From: Rhodoferax sp. WC2427
Lineage (GTDB): Bacteria; Pseudomonadota; Gammaproteobacteria; Burkholderiales; Burkholderiaceae_C
DNA length: 64,000 bases
Direction of reading: 5' to 3'
Assembly: GCF_040822085.1 (NCBI RefSeq)
Contig: NZ_CP162006.1
Location: 930,001 to 994,000, forward strand
Under the pieces are notes generated by a model. That model made no database searches, was not told the origin of the DNA, and worked only from the letters and a program-made list of their open reading frames with translations. Positions within the stretch are counted from its first letter, which is position 1. Each line of letters opens with the position of its first letter. A program made the translations under genes and the position numbers. Below are positions 47,212-55,937 of the stretch, piece after piece.

Positions 47212-48534
47212 ATGAAACCCATCCAAGTAGGCATCCTCGGCATCGGCACCGTCGGCAGCGGCGTGTTCAACGTACTGCAACGCAACCAGGAAGAAATCAA
47301 GCGCCGCGCCGGGCGTGGCATTGAAGTCACCATGGTCTCGCGCCGCAATACCGCTGAAGCCCAGGCTTTGGTGGGCGACCGGGCCCAGGTGGTGGCCGAC
47401 GCCCGCGCCATTGTGCAAAACCCGGCCATCGACATCGTGGTCGAGCTCATCGGCGGCACCACCCTGGCCAAGGAGCTGGTGCTGGAAGCCATTGCCCAAG
47501 GCAAGCACGTGGTCACCGCCAACAAGGCGTTGCTGGCCGTGCACGGCACCGAAATCTTCGCCGCCGCCCACGCCAAAGGCGTCATGGTGGCTTTTGAAGC
47601 TGCCGTGGCCGGGGGTATCCCCATCATCAAGGCGCTGCGCGAAGGCCTCACCGCCAACAGCATCCAGTGGGTGGCAGGCATCATCAACGGCACCACCAAC
47701 TTCATCCTCAGTGAAATGCGCGACAAGGGCCTGGACTTTGGCGTGGTGCTCAAGGAAGCCCAGCGCCTGGGCTACGCCGAGGCCGATCCCACCTTCGACA
47801 TCGAAGGCGTGGATGCGGCCCACAAGCTCACGCTGATGTCGGCCATTGCCTTCGGCATCCCGGTGCAGTTCGACAAGGCCTACATCGAAGGCATCACCCA
47901 GCTCGGCGCGCAAGACATCAAATACGCCGAACAGCTGGGCTACCGCATCAAATTGCTGGGCATCACCAAGCGCACCGCGAACGGCGTGGAACTGCGCGTG
48001 CACCCCAGCCTGGTCCCCGCCAAGCGCCTGATCGCCAATGTCGAAGGTGCCATGAACGCGGTGATGGTGCAAGGCGATGCCGTCGGCACCACGCTGTACT
48101 ACGGCAAGGGCGCGGGTAGCGAGCCCACCGCCAGCGCGGTGATCGCCGACCTGGTGGACATTGCCCGCCTGCACACCGCCGAGCCCGCCCACCGGGTGCC
48201 GTACCTGGCCTTCCAGCACCATTCCATGAGCGACCTGCCGGTGCTGTCCATGGGCGAAGTCGTCACCAGCTACTACCTGCGCCTGCGCGTGGCCGACCAG
48301 GCTGGCGTGCTGGCCACCGTGACCGGCCTGCTGGCGGCGGCCGACATCAGCATCGATGCGGTGCTGCAGCGCGAAGCCGACGAAGTGGGCGGCGAGGGCG
48401 CCACCCAGACCGACGTGATCATCCTGACCCACGACTGCGTCGAGTCCCGCATGAACGCCGCCCTGGCGCAGATGCAGGCCCTGCCCACCGTGCTGGCCCC
48501 GATCACGCGCATTCGTAAAGAAGAGTTAGCCTGA
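47212..48534 (+). CDS. hom: Homoserine dehydrogenase
   Basis: Reduces aspartate semialdehyde to homoserine for threonine and methionine. The 440-residue monofunctional enzyme has GIGTVGSGVFNVL (NAD loop), the NGTTNFIL segment and EGVDAAHKLTLM substrate region, and a C-terminal ACT domain (from about 355) for feedback control. Start MKPIQVGILGIG. Confidence 0.98.
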   Translation: MKPIQVGILGIGTVGSGVFNVLQRNQEEIKRRAGRGIEVTMVSRRNTAEAQALVGDRAQVVADARAIVQNPAIDIVVELIGGTTLAKELVLEAIAQGKHVVTANKALLAVHGTEIFAAAHAKGVMVAFEAAVAGGIPIIKALREGLTANSIQWVAGIINGTTNFILSEMRDKGLDFGVVLKEAQRLGYAEADPTFDIEGVDAAHKLTLMSAIAFGIPVQFDKAYIEGITQLGAQDIKYAEQLGYRIKLLGITKRTANGVELRVHPSLVPAKRLIANVEGAMNAVMVQGDAVGTTLYYGKGAGSEPTASAVIADLVDIARLHTAEPAHRVPYLAFQHHSMSDLPVLSMGEVVTSYYLRLRVADQAGVLATVTGLLAAADISIDAVLQREADEVGGEGATQTDVIILTHDCVESRMNAALAQMQALPTVLAPITRIRKEELA

Positions 48535-48633
48535 TGTAAAGCGGTCGTCCTGGCCACGGCATGGGCCGTTGAAGTCCACAAGCGCTGCGGCGCTGTGGTC
48601 CTCTCAACTGCAAGCTTCTTTAAAGGAATCCCC

Positions 48634-49032
48634 ATGAAATCCAATCTCCGTGCCCTCGCGATCGCCCTTGGAATGTGCTTCGCCGGTGTGGGCTTTGCTG
48701 CCACCTCCGTGCCTGCTGCCACCGCTTCGGCTGCTACTGCTGCCGCTCCCGCTGCGGCTCCTGCAGCGCCTGCCGTGGTCGCTCCGGCGTCGACACCCGC
48801 TGCCAAGCCCGCGGTAGCAGCCCCCGCCGCCAAGAAGGCCACCACCGCCATGCCCACCGTGGCCGCCGCGGGTGGTGGCGACGGCAAGGTCTGGGTGAAT
48901 GACAAATCCAAGACCTACCACTGCGAAGGCACCAAGTTCTACGGCAAGACCAAGACCGGCGAATACATGGCCGAAGCCGATGCCAAGGCCAAGGGCAACC
49001 ACCCCGTCGGTGGCAAGGCCTGCACAAAGTAA
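48634..49032 (+). CDS. Small exported protein with C-terminal YHCxG motif
   Basis: 132 residues: signal peptide (to about GVGFA, residue 23), an Ala/Pro-rich low-complexity linker (25-85), and a 45-residue C-terminal domain KVWVNDKSKTYHCEGTKFYG...KACTK with two cysteines. I recall this C-terminal motif as a widespread domain in exported bacterial proteins, but do not know its role. AAAGGA precedes ATG 48634. It sits between hom and thrC and ends at a strong terminator. Confidence 0.82.
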   Translation: MKSNLRALAIALGMCFAGVGFAATSVPAATASAATAAAPAAAPAAPAVVAPASTPAAKPAVAAPAAKKATTAMPTVAAAGGGDGKVWVNDKSKTYHCEGTKFYGKTKTGEYMAEADAKAKGNHPVGGKACTK

Positions 49033-49049
49033 GCCTTCCTCGGCTTCCC

Positions 49050-49077
49050 AAAAAACCCAGCCCGGCTGGGTTTTTTT
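49050..49077 (+). terminator. Rho-independent terminator before thrC
   Basis: AAACCCAGCC, short loop, GGCTGGGTTT followed by a run of T, 18 bases after the small exported gene. It separates alaA-hom from thrC, so thrC should have its own promoter. Confidence 0.92.
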
Positions 49078-49175
49078 GCGTCTGCGGCAGGGGGGTCCTG
49101 CATTGCTAAAATTTGCACACACATCTGGCGCGCAAGCACCCTGCGTTGCGGCACATTGACTGCGAGACACCCCCC

Positions 49176-50603
49176 ATGCACTACCTCTCCACCCGTGGCG
49201 ACGCCACGCCGCGCCAATTCTGCGAAATCCTGCTCGAAGGCCTGGCCCCCGATGGCGGCCTGTACCTGCCCACGCATTACCCCCAGGTGGATGCCGCCAC
49301 GCTGACCCGCTGGCGCACGGTCTACCACCAGCAGGGCTACGCCGAGCTGGCGTTTGAGATCCTGTCGCTCTACATCGACGACATTCCCGCTACCGACCTG
49401 CGCGCCCTGTGCGCCAAGACCTACACCGAGGAGGTGTTTGGCACCGGCGAGATCGTGCCGCTGCGGCATCTGGAAAACGGCGTGCTGCTGGAGGGCCTGT
49501 CCAATGGCCCCACGCTGGCCTTCAAGGACATGGCCATGCAGCTGCTGGGCAACCTGTTCGAGTACGAGCTGGCCCGGCGCGGCGAAGAGCTCAACATCCT
49601 GGGCGCCACCAGCGGCGACACCGGCAGCGCGGCCGAATACGCCATGCGCGGCAAAAAAGGCGTGCGCGTATTCATGACCTCGCCGCAGGGCCGCATGAGC
49701 CCGTTCCAGCAGGCGCAGATGTTCAGCCTGATGGACGAGAACATCATTAACATCGCCATCGAAGGCGTGTTCGACGACTGCCAGGACATCGTCAAGGCAG
49801 TCTCCAACGACCTGGATTTCAAGCGCAAGTACAAGATCGGCACCGTCAACAGCATCAACTGGGCGCGCTTGCTGGCGCAAGTCGTTTATTACTTCGCCGG
49901 GTACATCCAGGCGACGCAGACCAACGACCAGAAGGTCAGCTTCGCCGTCCCCTCGGGCAACTTCGGCAACGTCTGCGCGGGCCATGTGGCGCGCATGATG
50001 GGCCTGCCCATCGCCACCCTGGTGGTGGCCACCAACGAGAACGACGTGCTCGACGAATTCTTCCGCACCGGCATTTACCGCGTGCGCGGCAGTGCCGACA
50101 CGCACGAGACCTCCAGCCCGTCGATGGACATCTCCAAGGCCTCCAACTTCGAGCGCTTTGTGTTCGACCTGGTGGGCCGCGACGGCGCGCGCACCAAAGA
50201 CCTGTTCAGCACCCAACTGGCGGCCCAGGGCTACTTCGACCTGAGCGCCGACCCGGCATTCCCGCAGGCCGCCAGCCGCTACGGCTTTGCCAGCGGCAAG
50301 AGCACCCACGCCGACCGCCTGGCCACCATCCGCGACACGGATGCCCGCTTTGGCATGGTCATCGACACCCATACCGCCGACGGCCTGAAGGTCGCCCGCG
50401 AGCACCTGCAGGCCGGTGTGCCCATGGTGGTGCTGGAGACGGCGCTGCCCATCAAGTTTGCTGCCACCGTCAACGAAGCCCTGGGCCGTGAGCCCGACCG
50501 GCCGCCGCAGTTCCTGGGCATCGAAGCCCTGCCCAAGCGCGTGCTGAACCTGCCTGCCGACGTGGTCCAGGTCAAAGCCCTGATCGAGAAGACCTGTGGC
50601 TAA
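49176..50603 (+). CDS. thrC: Threonine synthase
   Basis: PLP enzyme converting phosphohomoserine to threonine, 475 residues, of the long class with the N-terminal YLSTRGDATPRQFCE domain. PLP lysine lies in GPTLAFKDMAM and the phosphate loop in SGNFGNVCAGH. The start MHYLSTRGD at 49176 is the family start; an in-frame extension to 49113 is not conserved. Confidence 0.97.
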   Translation: MHYLSTRGDATPRQFCEILLEGLAPDGGLYLPTHYPQVDAATLTRWRTVYHQQGYAELAFEILSLYIDDIPATDLRALCAKTYTEEVFGTGEIVPLRHLENGVLLEGLSNGPTLAFKDMAMQLLGNLFEYELARRGEELNILGATSGDTGSAAEYAMRGKKGVRVFMTSPQGRMSPFQQAQMFSLMDENIINIAIEGVFDDCQDIVKAVSNDLDFKRKYKIGTVNSINWARLLAQVVYYFAGYIQATQTNDQKVSFAVPSGNFGNVCAGHVARMMGLPIATLVVATNENDVLDEFFRTGIYRVRGSADTHETSSPSMDISKASNFERFVFDLVGRDGARTKDLFSTQLAAQGYFDLSADPAFPQAASRYGFASGKSTHADRLATIRDTDARFGMVIDTHTADGLKVAREHLQAGVPMVVLETALPIKFAATVNEALGREPDRPPQFLGIEALPKRVLNLPADVVQVKALIEKTCG

Positions 50604-50606
50604 AAC

Positions 50607-50643
50607 AGCCATCCATGCTTATCCGATGGGCGTAAGCAGCTAT
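50607..50643 (-). repeat. 37-base dispersed repeat, copy H
   Basis: Minus strand: left block ATAGCTGCTTACGC, centre CCATCGGATAA, right block GCATGGATGGCT. It begins three bases after the thrC stop and fills most of the gap to mobB. Confidence 0.85.
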
Positions 50644-50672
50644 CAAAAATGTAGTTTTCACCGGCTGCAGCC

Positions 50673-51194
50673 ATGAAAGCCGTGGTCTTCGCCGGGTTCT
50701 CCGGCTCGGGCAAAACCACCCTGCTGGAGCAGCTCATCCCGCTGCTCAAACAGCAGGGCCTGCGCGTTTCGGTGGCCAAGCATGCGCACCACCGCTTCGA
50801 CATCGACCAGCCCGGCAAAGACAGCTGGCGGCACCGCCAGGCGGGCGCGTTCGAGGTGGTGATTGCCTCCGACCTGCGCCTGGCCCTGGTGCGTGAATTT
50901 GAGCAGCCCGAGCGCCTGTCGGTCCACGCGTTGATCGCCGAGCTGGACCCCCGCGTGGACTGGGTGCTGGTGGAAGGCTTCAAAACTAGCGACCTGCCCA
51001 AGATCGAGGTCTGGCGCGCCGCCTCCGACCAGCCGGTGCAGTACCCCGAGGATGCCCGCATCGTCGCCATTGCCACCGACTCCCCGCTGCCCAGCCCCTC
51101 CGCGCTGCCGTTGCTGGACATCAACCATCCCGCCGCCGTGGTGGCCTGGTTGCTGCAACATGCGGAAATCTTCGAATACCAGGCCCCGCCATGA
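50673..51194 (+). CDS. mobB: Molybdopterin-guanine dinucleotide biosynthesis protein MobB
   Basis: GTP-binding partner of MobA in forming the MGD form of molybdenum cofactor. The 173-residue protein has the P-loop FSGSGKTTLLEQL (about 7-19) and a conserved KHAHHRFDIDQPGKDSWRHR. It overlaps moeA by ATGA. Confidence 0.94.
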   Translation: MKAVVFAGFSGSGKTTLLEQLIPLLKQQGLRVSVAKHAHHRFDIDQPGKDSWRHRQAGAFEVVIASDLRLALVREFEQPERLSVHALIAELDPRVDWVLVEGFKTSDLPKIEVWRAASDQPVQYPEDARIVAIATDSPLPSPSALPLLDINHPAAVVAWLLQHAEIFEYQAPP

Positions 51195-52411
51195 CACCCC
51201 GCGCCCCTTTGATTCCCCTGGACGATGCGTTGGCCACGCTACTGGCCTACGCCGTGCCACTGGCCGCCACCGAATCGGTCAGCACCTTCGATGCCGATGG
51301 CCGCGTGCTGGCGCAGGATGCCTTGTCCCCGCTGCAAGTGCCCTCGTTCGACAACAGCGCCATGGACGGCTACGCCATGCGCTGTGCCGATGTGGCCGAT
51401 GCTGCCCTTGCGGTGTCCCAGCGCATTGCCGCGGGCAGCGCCCCCGAGCCCCTGCAGCCCGGCACCGTGGCCCGCATCTTCACCGGCGCCCCCATGCCCC
51501 TGGGAGCCGACGCGGTGGTGATGCAAGAGGAATGTGCCGTGCAGCCCGACGGCACCGTGCGCGTGCTGCGCCCGCCCCAGCCCGGCCAGTGCGTGCGCCG
51601 CGCGGGCGAGGATGTGGCTAAAGATGCCGTGGTGCTATCGAAAGGTGAGCGCCTCACGCCCGCATCTATTGCGCTGGCGGCCAGTATTGGCATGGATGCC
51701 TTGACCGTGGCACGCCGCCCACGGGTGGCCTTGTTTTCCACCGGCGACGAGCTGGTGATGCCCGGCGACGTGGCCCCGCAGGACATGCGCCCGGGGGCCA
51801 TCTACAACTCCAACCGCTTCTTCTTGCGCGCCCTGCTGCAGCGCATGGGCTGCGTGGTCACCGACTACGGGATCGTGCCCGACCAACGCGACGCTACGGT
51901 AGACGCGCTGCGCACCGCCAGCCAGACGCACGACCTGATCCTGACCAGCGGCGGTGTCTCCGTGGGCGAAGAAGACCACGTCAAGGCCGCCGTGCAGTCC
52001 CTGGGGCACCTGCACCTGTGGCAACTGGCCATCAAGCCCGGCAAGCCGTTTGCCTACGGCACGGTGGGGGCCAGCCACTTCATCGGCCTGCCCGGCAACC
52101 CGGTGGCCAGCTTCGTGACCTTTTTGCTGCTGGTGCGCCCCTTTGTACTGCGCCTGCAAGGCGCCACCGCCGTGGCACCGCCCGCCATGCAATTGCCCGC
52201 GCACTTCGACTGGCCCCGGGCCGACAAGCGGCGCGAGTTTTTGCGGGTGCGGCGCAACGCGGCGGGCGGGCTGGATTTGTTTGCCAACCAAAGTTCGGGC
52301 GTGCTCACCAGCGCCGCCTGGGCCGACGGCCTGGTGGACACCCAGCCCGGCCAGACCATCGCCTGGGGCGACCCGGTGCGCTTCATCCCCCTGGCGGAGC
52401 TGCAGGCATGA
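51191..52411 (+). CDS. moeA: Molybdopterin molybdenumtransferase MoeA
   Basis: Inserts molybdenum into adenylated molybdopterin. The 406-residue protein has SFDNSAMDGYAM, the VALFSTGDELVMPG and GGVSVGEEDHVK loops and GLPGNPVAS. It overlaps mobB and moaD by ATGA, so the three are coupled. Codons around residues 140-165 (KDAVVLSKGERLTPASIAL) include AT-rich ones and overlap a repeat copy. Confidence 0.96.
   Translation: MTPRAPLIPLDDALATLLAYAVPLAATESVSTFDADGRVLAQDALSPLQVPSFDNSAMDGYAMRCADVADAALAVSQRIAAGSAPEPLQPGTVARIFTGAPMPLGADAVVMQEECAVQPDGTVRVLRPPQPGQCVRRAGEDVAKDAVVLSKGERLTPASIALAASIGMDALTVARRPRVALFSTGDELVMPGDVAPQDMRPGAIYNSNRFFLRALLQRMGCVVTDYGIVPDQRDATVDALRTASQTHDLILTSGGVSVGEEDHVKAAVQSLGHLHLWQLAIKPGKPFAYGTVGASHFIGLPGNPVASFVTFLLLVRPFVLRLQGATAVAPPAMQLPAHFDWPRADKRREFLRVRRNAAGGLDLFANQSSGVLTSAAWADGLVDTQPGQTIAWGDPVRFIPLAELQA
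51646..51682 (+). repeat. In-gene copy of the 37-base repeat (inside moeA)
   Basis: Left block TGAGCGCCTCACGC (10 of 14), centre CCGCATCTATT (11 bases), right block GCGCTGGCGGCC (10 of 12). Spacing is identical to intergenic copies. The right block is also GC-rich coding sequence of an ordinary kind, so this copy is less certain than that in trpF. Confidence 0.45.
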
Positions 52412-52659
52412 AGCTGACGGTGAAGTATTTCGCCTCCATCCGCGAGGCGCTGGGCACCGGCCAGGAGGCGCTGGAGACCCCTGCTGCCACCGTGCAGGCC
52501 CTGCGCGACGAGTTGGTGGCCAGGGGCGGCGCCTACGCCAGCAGCCTGGCCCCTGGCCGGTCGGTGCGGGTGGCGCTGAACCAGGTGATGGTGGATGCGC
52601 ACGCCGCGCTGGTGGACGGCGCGGAAGTGGCGTTTTTCCCGCCGGTCACCGGGGGATAG
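52408..52659 (+). CDS. moaD: Molybdopterin synthase sulfur carrier subunit MoaD
   Basis: Ubiquitin-like sulfur carrier, 83 residues from ATG 52408, ending in the required GG (PPVTGG). It supplies sulfur to MoaE for molybdopterin. Normally moaE follows; here the next gene is a convergent transporter, so moaE must lie elsewhere. ATGA overlap with moeA. Confidence 0.95.
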   Translation: MKLTVKYFASIREALGTGQEALETPAATVQALRDELVARGGAYASSLAPGRSVRVALNQVMVDAHAALVDGAEVAFFPPVTGG

Positions 52660-52667
52660 ATCGGCGG

Positions 52668-54329
52668 CTAGCCCAAATCCGCCAGCTTGGAGTTGCGCAG
52701 CCGGTTCGGGGCCAGGGCACCGGCCGAATCCAGAATCGGGTAGGCGATCGAGCAGATGTGCGAGTTGATGCGCTTGAGCTCGCTGATCAGGTCGATGTGC
52801 AGCGAGCTGGTTTCGATGCTGGACTGGGTGTTGTCGGCCAGGCGTACCAGGTGTGAGCGCGAGTAGGCGTGCTCCAGGTCGCGAAAGCGGGCTTTTTCTT
52901 CCAGCAGCTTTTTCGCGTCGTGCACATTGCCGTTCAGGAACACGCTCATCGACAGGCGCAGGTTGTCCACCAGGCGGGCGTGCAGCTCGGTGATCTCTTG
53001 CATGCCTGCGTCGGAGAAATTGCGGCCGGGCTTGATCTTTTTGTCTTCCACGTCGATCAGCACGCGCTCGATGATGTCGCCGATCTGCTCCATGTTGATG
53101 GTGAAGCTGATGATGTCGGTCCAGCGGCGGCTTTCTTCTTCCGACAGGGCTTCGCGGGAGATCTTGGTCAGGTAGTACTTGATGGCCGAGTACAGCCGGT
53201 CCACGGTGTCGTCGAGCTTGCGCAGCTCTTCGGCCAGCGCGAGGTCGCTGTTCTTGATGACCGTCATGATGCCCAGCATCATGGTCTCCACCACGTCGGC
53301 CTGGTGCAGCGCCTCGCGGGCCGCGCAGGAGATGGCCAGCGAGGGCGTGGACAGGGCGGACGGGTCCAGGTGCTGGGGCCGGGTGCGCTCGGCCGGTTGG
53401 GCCGGTGGCTTGGGTAGCAGTTTTTCCATCACTTTGGCCACCAATTGCGTCAGCCCGATGAAGGCCACGCTCATGCCCACGTTAAACGCCAGGTGGAACA
53501 GCACCACGCCCTGGGTGGCATCTGGCATGGACGGGTGCACATGGCGCAGCCACAGGCCCACGCAGGGGGCGGCGATGACCACCCCCATCAGTTTGAAGAC
53601 AAAGTTGCCCACGGTGACCTGGCGCACTTCGATGGCCGACTTGGAGGTGGTCAGCACCGCCAGCGCGCCGCTGCCCAGGTTGGCGCCCAGCACCAGGCCC
53701 AGGGCCACGTCCATCTGGATGACGTGGGACGCCGCCAGCGCGGCAATCAGCAGCACCACGGCCAGGCTGGAGTAGGCCAGTATGGCCAGCAGCATGCCCA
53801 GGGTGATCTCCATCAGCACGTCGCTGCTCACGGCCGCCAGCAGGCCGCGCACCACGGGCGAGGCCAGCAGGGGCTCGGTGGCATCGACCACCAGCCGCAA
53901 GGCCAGCAGCATCAGGCCCAGGCCGATCAGCACCCGGCCAATGCGCCCGGCGGTGCCGTCTTTGGTGGACAAAAACATCACCACGCCGACAAAGATGAAC
54001 AGTGGCGACAGCCAGGACAGGTCGAACGAGAACAGCACCGACATCAAACTGGTGCCGATGTCGGCCCCGCGCATGATGGCCAGCGCGGCGGGCAGGGTGA
54101 TCAGGCCCTGGCCCACGAAGGACGAGGTCATCAAGGAGGTAGCGGTGCTGGACTGCACCAGGGCCGTCACGCCGATGCCGGACAACGCGGCGGTGAACCG
54201 GTTGCCCATGCTGTGCGCCAGGATTTGCCGCAGATTGGCACCAAACACGCGCAGTACGCCGGTACGGACGAGATGGGTGCCCCAGACAAGCAGCGCGATG
54301 GCCGCCAAGAGATTGAGTAAATGCTTCAT
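52668..54329 (-). CDS. Na+/phosphate cotransporter family protein with PhoU-like domain
   Basis: NptA/YjbB-type membrane protein of 553 residues. It has two Na/Pi-cotransporter repeats, each with a QSSTA-type motif (ALVQSSTATSLM in the first), about eight helices to residue 310, then a cytoplasmic PhoU-like helical domain. In E. coli the homologue exports phosphate when Pi is high. It converges on moaD with an eight-base gap. Confidence 0.92.
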   Translation of the reverse strand: MKHLLNLLAAIALLVWGTHLVRTGVLRVFGANLRQILAHSMGNRFTAALSGIGVTALVQSSTATSLMTSSFVGQGLITLPAALAIMRGADIGTSLMSVLFSFDLSWLSPLFIFVGVVMFLSTKDGTAGRIGRVLIGLGLMLLALRLVVDATEPLLASPVVRGLLAAVSSDVLMEITLGMLLAILAYSSLAVVLLIAALAASHVIQMDVALGLVLGANLGSGALAVLTTSKSAIEVRQVTVGNFVFKLMGVVIAAPCVGLWLRHVHPSMPDATQGVVLFHLAFNVGMSVAFIGLTQLVAKVMEKLLPKPPAQPAERTRPQHLDPSALSTPSLAISCAAREALHQADVVETMMLGIMTVIKNSDLALAEELRKLDDTVDRLYSAIKYYLTKISREALSEEESRRWTDIISFTINMEQIGDIIERVLIDVEDKKIKPGRNFSDAGMQEITELHARLVDNLRLSMSVFLNGNVHDAKKLLEEKARFRDLEHAYSRSHLVRLADNTQSSIETSSLHIDLISELKRINSHICSIAYPILDSAGALAPNRLRNSKLADLG

Positions 54330-54441
54330 AGGGTAAGCGCGAGACTATACGCTGACCCTGTGGCTGCCATAGCGGTACAAGCGCCATGCGGTGGTCCATT
54401 TGCGTCCTGCAGGGCAAGATGCATGGATTACATGCTTTTTA

Positions 54442-54478
54442 GGCCTCCCGTGCTTATTCCATCAGCGTGACAAGCTAT
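54442..54478 (-). repeat. 37-base dispersed repeat, copy I
   Basis: Minus strand: left block ATAGCTTGTCACGC, centre TGATGGAATAA, right block GCACGGGAGGCC, with an AT tail before the pqqE stop. It lies between pqqE and the Na/Pi gene. Confidence 0.83.
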
Positions 54479-54492
54479 TTTTTATATAGCAA

Positions 54493-55656
54493 CTATGCCA
54501 CCGGGGCGGGAACCGGCTGGCCCAGTTGCCGTGACGTCTTGGGATCGCGAAACACCAGGGGCTTGACCACCGTACGCTGGCTGTCGGGTATTTGGGCGTA
54601 GGCCACGGCTTCCTGCACCAGGTGGTGGGCGCTGGATTTGTCGCAGACCGGGTCGGGGTTGGCGGCGTCACCGGTCAGCATATAGGCCTGGCAGCGGCAA
54701 CCGCCCAGGTCTTTTTCCTGCTCGGGGCAGGTGCGGCAGGGCTCCTTCATCCAGGCGTTGCCGCGGAAGTGGTTGAAGCCGTCGGAGTGGTACCAGATGT
54801 CGTTCACGCTGTGGTCGCGCACATTCGGAAACGCCAGGCCCTTGAGCATTTTGGCGGTGTGGCAGGGCAGGGCCGTGCCGTCCGGGGTGATGGTCAGGAA
54901 GATATTGCCCCAGCCGTTCATGCACTTCTTGGGGCGGGTCTCGTAGTAGTCGGGCACCACGAAGAGGATGCGCAGGGTGTCGCCCAGCTTGTCGCGGTAG
55001 GCGTTGGTGACCTGCTCGGCGCGCTGCAGTTGCTCGCGCGAGGGCATCAGCCCGTCGCGGTTGAGCTGGGCCCAGGAGTAGTACTGGCTGTTGGCCAGCT
55101 CCAGGTACTCGGCACCGAGTTCTACTGCCAGCTCGATGATCTTGTCGATGTAGTCGATGTTGAGCCGGTGGACCACACAATTGAGCACCATGGGCCAGCC
55201 ATGGGATTTGATGAGTGCGGCGGTGCGCTGTTTGAGGTCGAAGGTCTTGGTGTGCGACAAAAAGTCGTTGAGCTCGCGGGTGGAGTCCTGGAACGACAGC
55301 TGGATGTGGTCCAGCCCGGCCTGTTTGAGCGCCGCAGCGCGGGATTCGGTCAAACCCACGCCGGAGGTCAGCAGGTTGGTGTAGAAGCCCAGGCGGTGGG
55401 CTTCGGCAACCAGCACTTCCAGGTCGTCGCGCAGCATGGGTTCGCCGCCGGAGAAGCCGCATTGCACGCTCCCTGCGGCGCGGGCTTCACGCAGCACGCG
55501 CAGCCAGTCGTCGGTGGACAGCTCCTGGGTGGTGGCGGCGAAGTCCAGCGGGTTGTAGCAAAACACGCAGTGCAGCGGGCAGCGGTAGGTCAGCTCGGCC
55601 AGCAGCCACAGCGGCGGGCCTGGGGTGGCTGGCGCCGGGAGCAGGGCGGAAGTCAC
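54493..55656 (-). CDS. pqqE: PQQ biosynthesis radical SAM enzyme PqqE
   Basis: Radical SAM enzyme that cross-links Glu and Tyr of the PqqA peptide. The cluster motif is [11 protein letters not shown] (CX3CX2C), and the C-terminal SPASM domain has [22 protein letters not shown] at 55656 (387 residues) overlaps the pqqD stop as GTGA and is preferred to a TTG at 55668. Last gene of pqqABCDE. Confidence 0.96.
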   Translation of the reverse strand: MTSALLPAPATPGPPLWLLAELTYRCPLHCVFCYNPLDFAATTQELSTDDWLRVLREARAAGSVQCGFSGGEPMLRDDLEVLVAEAHRLGFYTNLLTSGVGLTESRAAALKQAGLDHIQLSFQDSTRELNDFLSHTKTFDLKQRTAALIKSHGWPMVLNCVVHRLNIDYIDKIIELAVELGAEYLELANSQYYSWAQLNRDGLMPSREQLQRAEQVTNAYRDKLGDTLRILFVVPDYYETRPKKCMNGWGNIFLTITPDGTALPCHTAKMLKGLAFPNVRDHSVNDIWYHSDGFNHFRGNAWMKEPCRTCPEQEKDLGGCRCQAYMLTGDAANPDPVCDKSSAHHLVQEAVAYAQIPDSQRTVVKPLVFRDPKTSRQLGQPVPAPVA

Positions 55657-55937
55657 AGCTTGATCCAACCCTGGCGGCGGGCAATGGCCAGAAAGTCCAG
55701 CACATCACTGGCCAGGCCAGGCTTGCCAAAGTCGCTTTCCAGCGCATCAACCACGGCCTGGACGCTGGTTTTACCGTCCAGGCGCTTGAGGATTTCGCCC
55801 GCGCTGCCGTTGAGCTTGACCATGCCTTCCGGGTACAGCAGCACCCAGGACTTTTGCACCTCTTCCCACTGCAGGCGAAACAGGCTGGCGATGCGCGGGC
55901 GCGCTTCCAGGTCGATGCCGGAATAGACTTGGTTCAT
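55653..55937 (-). CDS. pqqD: PQQ biosynthesis peptide chaperone PqqD
   Basis: RRE-fold protein that binds PqqA and presents it to PqqE. 94 residues, with [25 protein letters not shown] and a winged-helix-like C terminus. It overlaps pqqC (ATGA) and pqqE (GTGA). Confidence 0.95.
   Translation of the reverse strand: MNQVYSGIDLEARPRIASLFRLQWEEVQKSWVLLYPEGMVKLNGSAGEILKRLDGKTSVQAVVDALESDFGKPGLASDVLDFLAIARRQGWIKL

Noticed and set aside
48939..50612. 557-codon open frame opposite thrC
   Set aside because: Shadow of thrC; also crosses a strong terminator and the end of another gene.
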